Positions 22,201 through 27,961 of a stretch of DNA of 27,961 nucleotides are shown piece after piece. The notes beneath the pieces were generated by a model. The model did not search any database and was not told the DNA's origin. It saw only the letters and a program-made list of their open reading frames with translations. Source of the DNA: Zoopage sp. CT-All (Eukaryota; Zoopagomycota; Zoopagomycetes; Zoopagales; Zoopagaceae); the NCBI GenBank assembly GCA_004114245.1, contig QZWS01000085.1:1-27961 (forward strand). Reading direction: 5' to 3'. Both the position numbers and the translations under genes were made by a program. Position 1 is the first letter of the stretch. Every line of letters starts with the position of its first letter.

Positions 22201-22538
22201 CTCCGGCTGTGCCAGTGACACAGGCCCTCGCGGTCTTTGGGATCTCGTTTGCGTCCTGCGTGGTGCTGGATGTGATCAAGGTGCAGATATTCAAATATTG
22301 GGCACTCGGCTCGCACTCCCTTGCCTGTGCGCCGTGCGGACCTCGGCGACGGATGCTCAAGAAAAGGAGGCTGGATGAGGTCCAACAGGAACGAGTGTGG
22401 CGAAACATTGATCAGGTGCACCAGATGGCCTTGAAAACCAAAGTAGTAGTAGCGCTTCGGGATGCGGATGGCAAGATCCCACCGCCACTGACGGCGTATG
22501 AGGACGGTTGGGGACGGAATAGCGCCGACTCGTTGTGA
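19284..22538 (+). CDS. P3A-type H+-transporting ATPase, plasma-membrane proton pump
   Basis: Pumps protons outward at the cost of ATP. Three exons: 19284-19631, 19938-20381 and 20469-22538 (953 aa, phase 0 at both introns). Residues 1-55 are a hydrophilic, Ser-rich tail; M1-M2 follow (FVGPIAFLIELAAIISVIV, then FNFAIILGLLFLNAIIGYV). The actuator domain has TGES (SSLTGESLAV). M4 has AIPVGLPTV. The phosphorylated Asp is D367 in CSDKTGTLTN. The nucleotide domain has KGAP, MVTGDQ and MTGDGVNDAPALKKA. M6 has ILICILNDLATLVIAVDN, whose Asp matches the proton-binding Asp of P3A pumps. The catalytic set is therefore complete. The wording around M4 (VGLPTV, CSVTMAVGARGLAAKQ) differs from ascomycete Pma1, closer to the plant/protist-like pump form as I recall it. 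The C-terminal tail is short and basic with CAPCGPRRR and lacks the plant YTV 14-3-3 site. A truncated copy of its 3' end lies about 2 kb downstream. Confidence 0.93.
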
Positions 22539-22812
22539 GATATATCCCCCTTTTTCCTACACACCTGCATACATACATTCAAGACGCGTCATTACGCGCC
22601 CATGTCAAGAGCCTTCCGGCCGTGATAGTCATGTCGTTGTGAACAAAGACACCTTTCTACTCCACAGCATGCTGTTCCAACATTCTTGTCTCTCGTAATA
22701 GCTACTTTGTGCCCGATTCAGCCATGTAAGGAGTACATGCGCAAACACTTTGATTTGAAATCACAAAGAGGTAATACTCCCTGTTCCTCTCAGTCCTCCA
22801 CTATGGCTGAAT
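22091..22812 (+). repeat. Duplicated block A, copy 1 (ATPase 3' end plus 3' flank)
   Basis: The last about 150 codons of the ATPase and about 270 nt of its 3' flank recur in shortened, diverged form at 24150-24725. The shared flank includes GTGAACAAAGACACCTTTCT and the stretch CACTTTGATTTGAAATCACA. This copy is the intact one, because it carries the end of the functional gene. Confidence 0.85.
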
Positions 22813-22814
22813 AT

Positions 22815-22935
22815 GACACCAATGATCGCCCTCTCCATTCCAGTCATGCAAAGCATGCCTTACTTCTTCCAGTCGAACACTGCACCACTGATGGCCCTCT
22901 TTATTCATGTTATATGAAGCATACCCTATGCCTTG
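22815..22935. repeat. Two-copy ~50-bp imperfect direct repeat, period about 66
   Basis: Segments 22815-22868 and 22881-22935 resemble each other, with shared cores such as CACCAATGATCGCCCTCT against CACCACTGATGGCCCTCT. They also align at the peptide level (DRPLHSSHAKH against DGPLYSCYMKH) in an 88-codon open frame, 22686-22952. I do not call that frame a gene, because its start falls in the shared 3' flank of the ATPase. Confidence 0.55.
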
Positions 22936-23023
22936 ATGCCATTGCACGTTAAGTTGCTCCTATCTCCACATTCCAGTTCTATTTGACGTTAAAAAAAACC
23001 TCATTTGGGAGAAAAAGATGTCT

Positions 23024-23040
23024 AGAGATATGTGATCTCT
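23024..23040. other. Short perfect inverted repeat
   Basis: AGAGAT and ATCTCT are separated by 5 nt, giving a 6-bp stem upstream of the TATA-like box of the secreted-protein locus. It could be a binding site or chance. Confidence 0.3.
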
Positions 23041-23062
23041 GCCGCTGACATGAGCGAAGATG

Positions 23063-23072
23063 TATTAAAAGG
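23063..23072 (+). promoter_or_regulatory. TATA-like box of the secreted Cys-rich locus
   Basis: TATTAAAAGG lies about 135 nt before the first ATG of the signal-peptide frame. A C- and CA-rich leader ends in AACAAAGG before that ATG. The spacing resembles that of the VWA gene's TATA box. Confidence 0.45.
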
Positions 23073-23197
23073 CACAGTAGACCAAACAACTTGCATTTCA
23101 ATCATCGCACACTTTCCTTCGCGCTACAAACCCCAAAGCACTTCTCGAAAGACCCCCCACACACACTAATACTTTCCAACAAAGGTATTGTGGCGAG

Positions 23198-23733
23198 ATG
23201 GCCGACCTGCGGATAAACGTCAAGATTGAAGTCTGGGTTGCTCCATCTCTAACATTTTCAAAAATGAACCCTTGGTTTCATGCAGTATTAGCAATAATGG
23301 TCAAGGCAACAACGATCCTCCTGGTCACTTTTGCGCTTCTCGCTGCCGTTCAAGCAGACCCAGACTAATCCTGCGATCCCAAGGAAGTATGCAGATCTGT
23401 CTCTGACCCTGATGGCATGAACGGCCTGAGCTGCAGGTTCACGTGCGAGGAAGGTTGCAATAATTCAGCCAAAGAAAATGAGGAGAAATTCAAGGATGAG
23501 TTGAAAACGCGAAGTTCACCACTTGCGGCATGTCTGTCGCCTTCAAAGAAGGAGGGGAAAACGGAGAAGACAAACCCGGATTCAGGTGCGAGCTTGATGG
23601 CGAGGTTGATGAGGATACGCGTAAAAACGTCAGGCAGACGGTATACACCTGCAAGTGCCCGGAATCTCCAGAGTACGGAGCTACTACCACAGCTGGGGTA
23701 TCGGCAGGAGTTACTGCGACACTTCGTCAATAA
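23198..23733 (+). pseudogene. Small secreted Cys-rich protein locus, frame interrupted
   Basis: A frame opening at ATG 23198 has an internal Met at 23297 from which VKATTILLVTFALLAAVQA reads as a near-ideal secretory signal peptide with an A-x-A-like cleavage site. The sequence after it codes for a Cys-rich region (CDPKEVC, LSCRFTCEEGC) and then, in another frame, for CGMSVAFKEGGENGEDKPGF and VYTCKCPESPEYG, ending with a Thr/Ala-rich tail and a stop at 23731-23733. All pieces lie on one strand in order, behind a TATA-like box. The reading frame is interrupted about twice, so this is either a decayed gene or one with introns I could not place. No known family is recognised. Small secreted Cys-rich proteins in fungi often act outside the cell on hosts, competitors or the wall, but nothing here shows which. 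Confidence 0.5.
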
Positions 23734-23802
23734 AATAGTAGGAAAGAGGTACGAAAGTCATCCTATTCGCGCAAAAAAATCTCTCTTTATCCGCCAATGG
23801 GC

Positions 23803-24133
23803 TGCACAACTCTCCCAAGCATTTCACGTCAATGAAATGATTGACGGCTTTCCTCCCTTCGCAGAGGGTTGCTAACGGGTAGGTGGATCCTGGCGCTCAA
23901 GCACGTCCCTGTTTTTTTCACACAGAAAGACGAGCGCGCCCTGCTGCGATTTCAGGGATACTTTGCTCCAATGTCATAACGTCGAAGGTGAATCATCTAT
24001 TGATATACATGTTGCATTCAGAAGCAAAAAGTCGCGTTTTCCTGAACAATGCACATCGTTTTCCTTTTCACTACCTCATGTGTTCGCTTTTCCACTACGC
24101 GTGGTAGTCTACAAGACTTACTTCAGCCTTTGA
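23803..24133. repeat. Duplicated block R, copy 1
   Basis: This recurs in diverged form at 24727-25095. Shared landmarks include TGCACAACT at the start, TGCTAACGGGT, GCGATTTCAGG, TTGATATACAT against CTGATATACAT, and TTCAGCCTT near the end. It carries no gene I recognise, and its open frames differ between the copies. Confidence 0.75.
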
Positions 24134-24149
24134 CGAGTAACACCGCTAT

Positions 24150-24725
24150 CATTCCACGCGTGACTGACAGGATACTTTTGGGAAAACCTGCCGTCATCAC
24201 TGTTCACTGCTGTCATTGTTGGAATCCAAGTTGTGGCGCTGCTCATGACTTCAGGTGCCAGTGAGGCAAGCCCTCGCGGTGTTTAACGATCTGTTGCGTC
24301 CTGTGTGGTGCTGGATGTCATCAAGGTGCAAGTATTCAAGTACAAGCCGCTTGAATCGTACGCGTTTGCCTGTGCGCCGTGCGGACCGCGGCGACAGATA
24401 CTGAAGAGGAGGCTGGACGGGGCCCAACAGGAACAAGTATGGCGGAACATTGATCAAGTGCAACAGGTCGCCCTGAGGACCAAAGTTGTAGTAGCGCTGC
24501 GGGATGAGGTGGTTAGACACGCGGTAGTATGGACTCATTGATCTCAGCCTTCCAGTAATGATAGGCATGTCATCGTGAACAAAGACACCTTTCTACACCA
24601 TAACATACTTTTCCATAACTCTTATCTTTAGTAATAGTTGCTCTGTGTCCGATGGCAAGCACTTTGATTTGAAATCACACAGAGATCTTCCTTACGTTCT
24701 CACTCTATCCATTATTAACATGAGT
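24150..24725 (+). pseudogene. Truncated second copy of the H+-ATPase 3' end plus 3' flank
   Basis: It begins inside the coding sequence corresponding to 22091 and lacks everything upstream, so it is a 5'-truncated pseudogene. It keeps TGYFWENLP, then loses about 20 nt and shifts frame around the segment matching WFTPAVPV. From 24305 it keeps an open stretch of about 78 codons to a stop at 24539-24541: VVLDVIKVQVFKY, CAPCGPRRQILK, RRLDGAQQEQVWRNIDQV and KVVVALRD. One codon is missing in the LK/RR region (a clean 3-nt loss). Compared with the intact gene, many differences are at third codon positions or conservative. Past the stop it shares the 3' flank, with about 100 nt lost overall. It has no promoter of its own that I can see. 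Confidence 0.9.
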
Positions 24726-24726
24726 G

Positions 24727-25095
24727 TGCACAACTTCCACAAACGTCTTCAGCATAACTTATTTAACTGGCGTCTTTTCTCGCCCCCCGCAAAGGAATGC
24801 TAACGGGTTTGTTGGACCCTGGTTGCTCAAGCATGACACTTTTTTTCTCCGTCTCACACATAAATGACGAACACCTTGCCGCGATTTCAGGTACATTTTC
24901 TCTCCCCTCGCCGAAACAAAACTGTCCAGGAACTCTATATGGACCCGTAGACGTATCACTGATATACATATCGCGTGCAGAAGCACAAAGTACGCGTTTT
25001 TCTACGCAAAATGCCTATTTCTTTTTTCACACCCACTACCCCCTCTGTGTTTGTCATGTCGCTTCATGTAGCTCAGTTCAGCCTTCTCTTAATCT
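24727..25095. repeat. Duplicated block R, copy 2
   Basis: Diverged copy of 23803-24133, joined directly to block A copy 2. The order A-R is the same in both units, which shows that A and R were duplicated together as one unit before the copies diverged. Confidence 0.72.
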
Positions 25096-25602
25096 AGAGC
25101 ATGATCACCAGTTAGACATTCACCACTGGTACCCAGCAGAAGATAAGAGAGACGCTGTCATTTTTTTTTCTCAGCTGCCAGCAAAGTGTTGCAGCTCTTT
25201 CATGCAAGGGTTAATCTCTTCATGTTACCAGGCCCGCTTGTGTACCAAGTTACCCCTCACAAGTCCGCAAACATCACACACCACAGTCGAATCGGAGTAG
25301 GAAGCCAGTATGGGACGTTCAAATTCGTGGGAAAGCAGCAATCTAAAGTGTACAAAGCCCAAAGGGCCGCTTTTTCTATAATATGATGCGTATGCGTAAG
25401 GGAGGCGCTATTACTGTAAAGTATTTTAGATAGAAGGAAAAAGCTGACTAAAAACGATGGCGTCGAATTGCAGATGAGCGGAGAGTGGAGAGAGGAAGGG
25501 AGCGAGAAAGGACTAGGGCATAAATGGAAGATGGGATGACGACTGACGGGATGATGACCCGACGTGGTATTGGCACAAACGTACCCTGCATGATTTGGAC
25601 GC
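25096..25602. other. Region between the duplication and the SLC10A7/Rch1 gene
   Basis: No gene is visible. The right part (about 25475-25520) is GA-rich. It should contain the 3' untranslated region of the minus-strand SLC10A7/Rch1 gene, but I found no AATAAA on the minus strand close to its stop. Confidence 0.55.
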
Positions 25603-27297
25603 TCAGTTTTTCTTCTCGTTATCGCTCAGAGAACTGGACGTGGACGTGACCGTAGAAAATGCCGTCAAAGACGTTTGATCCCGGGTCCTCTGTGCTTGAT
25701 CCGCTATCGGGGCTCCCTCTTTCGTTGACGGCTGTGGTTTCTCAAACGTTTCGAGCGTCTCCTCGCCACGACCGACCCACTTCTTGAGCCAGCCAACCAT
25801 AAAGGCACCGCTGAAGAGCTGCTCCACATGGTAGATCAGCAACGGTGTGGCCAACAGTCCTGCCAACGCAGACCCTGAGCTGCTCGCGTACAAGATCTTG
25901 ATCATGGGGATGCCCATCGCCACCGATTTAGTCGCTCCACAGAACAAGATGGCCACTGTGTCCTTCTTCGACATGGGCTCTGCAAACCGCTGAGCGGAGG
26001 TTCGAGGGAGGGACAAGCCATTGGTCACAGCAGGGTAAGTTCTAGTCATATGCTGCGGGGTATCTCCTTGCTGCTGTTCCAATTGTGCCTCATGGCGCTT
26101 TTGATCCTGCTCGTTTTCGTCCATGATCTTGAGGATGCGGAGTTTTGCAGGGCGCACGCGTGAAACGAATCCCAGGAAGAAGGTCATGATCCAAAATATC
26201 ACTGCCTGCAGTGCTCCAATGGCAACGATCTCTCCTGCGGACACGGACGCGAATGTGTCATTGTAAAAGGCATCACAGAACACTGTCCAAACCAAGATCA
26301 AGAGGCAGGAGCTGTTCAATGTCGGGAAATGGACCTTCTTCTTTGCCCAGGCGATCGATTTGGGGAAGAAGTAAAGATAGACCTGGCCCACAAGAATGGG
26401 CACCAGGATGGTCGTTCCAAGATCACGCAGAATGGTCGCATAGTCGAGTCCATGCTTGCCAGAGGGTGTCTGCGGCGTCGAATGCAGCAGCACGAGTACG
26501 ATCAGGGGCGAGATAAAGACTCCAAGCAAGTTTCCGAGGGCGGCGTTGAACAGCGCCAAGGACTCGTTTCCGTCCGAGTTGGCGGTCATGACCACATTAG
26601 ATGAGATGGTAGTGGGTGTAGCGGAGGTGACGGCCATACCTGCCAAAAGGGTAGCGTTCAAACCCGAAAGTCCGATCAGAGAGGTGATGGCCTTGACGAA
26701 CAAAGGGATGATGATGAACGACGTCAGCTGGACGAGAAGATGAGCGCGGTAGTTCATGGCCGAAGTGAGCAAATCTTTCGTCTTGAGCGATAGACCTGAG
26801 AGCAAGAAGATACAAGACGTGATCCCGTACTTGACAGAGTACTCGGGTCGGATAGGGCCACCAGTTCTACCCCAGCCGGGGAAGTAGCGTGCGAGGATGA
26901 TCACCACGACCAACCCCAGCAAGAACCAGTTCTTCATCCACAGGTCCCATGCCTTAGTCTTCCAGGGCACTTTTTTCTTTGCTGGCTGCTCTATGACAGT
27001 GGACTCTTCGAGCACTGATGATGAGTCTGGCGAGGTTGGAAGCTCGACGATAGAGTCCTGGGGGCCACTACGTTGGCGGATCGGAGAGTTACTACTGCCT
27101 GGCGCTTCCTTGGTATCGGGGAGAATGTCCTGCTGGCCTGTTTTAGTGGTAATAGTCGAGGCACTAGTCCTGTGGAGAAGTTTGTGCTGCGGGGTGTTGG
27201 AGACAGCAGTAGAGTCGGCGGGTGTGGGTTCTGAGGGTTGAATAGAGTCTACAGTGGACAGGTCCGGCGCAATTGCAGCAGGGGGCTCATGTTGCAT
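25603..27297 (-). CDS. RCH1: SLC10A7/Rch1-type bile acid:sodium symporter-family membrane protein
   Basis: In yeasts Rch1 sits in the plasma membrane and restrains Ca2+ uptake; human SLC10A7 affects Ca2+ entry and glycosylation. That is family knowledge. The gene is one exon of 564 aa. Residues 1-117 are hydrophilic, Pro/Ser/Thr-rich (MQHEPPAAIAPDLS). The membrane region starts at KNWFLLGLVVVIILARYFP and contains about ten segments. Family motifs include GITSCIFLLSGLSLKT, LLAGMAVTSATPTTISSNVV, NAALGNLLGVFISPL and CGATKSVAMGIPMIKILYA. A charged loop of about 60 residues (KIMDENEQDQKRHEAQLEQQQ) precedes the last two segments, and the tail is Thr/Ser-rich. ATG 27297 is chosen because it is the first in-frame ATG. 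The frame stays open about 106 codons further upstream, but that part is the translation of a CT-rich leader. Confidence 0.92.
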   Translation of the reverse strand: MQHEPPAAIAPDLSTVDSIQPSEPTPADSTAVSNTPQHKLLHRTSASTITTKTGQQDILPDTKEAPGSSNSPIRQRSGPQDSIVELPTSPDSSSVLEESTVIEQPAKKKVPWKTKAWDLWMKNWFLLGLVVVIILARYFPGWGRTGGPIRPEYSVKYGITSCIFLLSGLSLKTKDLLTSAMNYRAHLLVQLTSFIIIPLFVKAITSLIGLSGLNATLLAGMAVTSATPTTISSNVVMTANSDGNESLALFNAALGNLLGVFISPLIVLVLLHSTPQTPSGKHGLDYATILRDLGTTILVPILVGQVYLYFFPKSIAWAKKKVHFPTLNSSCLLILVWTVFCDAFYNDTFASVSAGEIVAIGALQAVIFWIMTFFLGFVSRVRPAKLRILKIMDENEQDQKRHEAQLEQQQGDTPQHMTRTYPAVTNGLSLPRTSAQRFAEPMSKKDTVAILFCGATKSVAMGIPMIKILYASSSGSALAGLLATPLLIYHVEQLFSGAFMVGWLKKWVGRGEETLETFEKPQPSTKEGAPIADQAQRTRDQTSLTAFSTVTSTSSSLSDNEKKN

Positions 27298-27961
27298 CTT
27301 GTTGCCCGCTGGGTTTGAGGGGAATGGTAATCGACGAAATAAAAGTGGATCAGGCGGAGACGAGGCAATCACGGGCAGCCTTGGTGTAAGAAGACAAATG
27401 CACTGGAGGAGCGACGGAGAGTGACAGTGAGTGAGGGTGAAGAGTGTGGAGAGATTGGAGAGAGTGAAAAGAGTGAAGAGAAGGAAGAGAAGGAAGAGAA
27501 GGAAGAAAGCGAGGAGAGTGGGGATAGTGAGAAGTGTGAAGAGTGTGCGGAGTGTGAGGACCAGAGGTGTGCACACTTGGCCTATGACTCCATGCCGGTC
27601 CACTTTTGTGGGCAACTGACGCCGATGCGAGCCTCAGGAGCGAATCGGAGGGCGAAGTGAAGACCAATTTAGAGTGCATCTGCAGCTTGTGCTTGTTTAG
27701 CCGACAAAGATCCCTTTGACAAGTGACACCTTATTCAACGGGGATTTAAATAACAAAAAACACAGAACCATCTTTGTGCGTCTGTAGAGAGACAAGCGTC
27801 TATGGTACTAGTCTATGCACGATAGTCAATTGGGAGGAGGGGAGCAGGAACGAGGAGGAGCATGGAGCTGGCTGTGTCTTCCCTGCAAACTCACCACCCC
27901 CGTCCTGACGCCCATCTTTTCTCACTGCACGCTGCTTCCCCAATTCACTTGTGCATAGGAG
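27298..27961. other. Promoter and leader region of the SLC10A7/Rch1 gene
   Basis: On the gene strand, 27420-27570 is a long CT-rich tract that includes a 9-nt period repeat, typical of a fungal leader or core promoter. A TATTTAAAT element on the gene strand at 27752-27744 is a weak TATA candidate about 450 nt from the ATG. I see no other gene up to the window edge. Confidence 0.6.
27475..27507. repeat. 9-nt-period purine repeat (AAGAGAAGG-like)
   Basis: GGAAGAGAA repeats about three and a half times inside a longer GA-rich tract. On the minus strand it is CT-rich and lies about 180-210 nt before the SLC10A7/Rch1 start codon. It accounts for the artificial Leu/Phe-rich reading frame upstream of that gene. 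Confidence 0.8.

Larger units (their letters stand above)
22812..23803. other. About 1-kb segment present in only the first unit of the duplication
   Basis: Block A copy 1 ends near 22812 and block R copy 1 begins near 23803. In the second unit, block A and block R join directly near 24727. This segment is therefore either an insertion into unit 1 or a deletion from unit 2. It contains the two-copy repeat, a TATTAAAAGG box and the signal-peptide/Cys-rich locus. I see no terminal inverted repeats or target-site duplication at its edges. Confidence 0.6.

Noticed and set aside
24797-25300. 167-codon plus-strand frame
   Set aside because: It crosses the end of block R copy 2 into unrelated sequence and has no counterpart frame in block R copy 1.
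22539-25602. Transposon, LTR element or virus-derived sequence in the rearranged region
   Set aside because: I looked for terminal repeats, integrase, transposase, reverse transcriptase or capsid motifs and saw none. The repeats are explained by a tandem duplication of the pump gene end and its flank.
27421-27660. Glu-rich plus-strand frame
   Set aside because: It is a simple GA-rich repeat read as Glu/Lys codons, antisense to the leader of the SLC10A7/Rch1 gene.

Overview
The window is nuclear DNA of a filamentous, early-diverging fungus. Mortierellomycotina or another Mucoromycota lineage is my best guess. The grounds are short GT-AG introns (about 40-180 nt), pyrimidine-rich leaders, and a fungal gene set: an Ssk2/Wis4-type MAPKKK, a fungal CBS+PB1 tail-anchored protein, a fungal Rch1/SLC10A7 protein, a P3A proton pump and a SUT/SLC45 sugar carrier. 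No sequence search was possible, so family names rest on motifs and the lineage is inference.

Layout. (1) 1-3043, minus: N-terminal 919 codons of an Ssk2/Wis4/MEKK4-type MAPKKK in four exons; the kinase domain lies beyond the left edge. (2) 3044-4233: promoter region with a GA microsatellite, a four-copy ~44-bp minisatellite, a 26-nt T run and a TATA box. (3) 4234-5754, plus: intronless 506-aa von Willebrand A protein with a complete MIDAS. (4) 6085-9378, minus: eight-exon SUT/SLC45-type MFS sugar carrier with a 14-nt microexon. (5) 9713-13016, minus: TFIP11/Ntr1-type G-patch splicing factor. (6) 13431-16007, plus: eight-exon protein with four CBS repeats, a PB1 domain and a C-terminal membrane anchor; it is divergent from TFIP11 across a 414-bp shared promoter. 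(7) 17289-18799, plus: uroporphyrinogen decarboxylase, four exons. (8) 19284-22538, plus: P3A-type H+-ATPase, three exons, 953 aa. (9) 22539-25602: gene-poor block built from a broken tandem duplication. It holds a truncated second copy of the ATPase 3' end, two diverged copies of a downstream segment, and about 1 kb present only in the first unit that carries a signal-peptide/Cys-rich secreted-protein locus. (10) 25603-27297, minus: intronless SLC10A7/Rch1-type membrane protein.

The gene models were checked by phase arithmetic. The exon sums give whole codons for the MAPKKK (919 codons, partial), the SUT carrier (849 aa), TFIP11 (1031 aa), CBS-PB1 (601 aa), UROD (377 aa) and the ATPase (953 aa). 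Most genes are ordinary housekeeping or stress/transport genes with no evident shared pathway. Three are linked only loosely by ion and nutrient transport at membranes: the H+-ATPase makes the proton gradient that a SUT-type symporter would use, and Rch1-type proteins restrain Ca2+ entry. The most unusual stretch is the 22.1-25.1 kb duplication mosaic.
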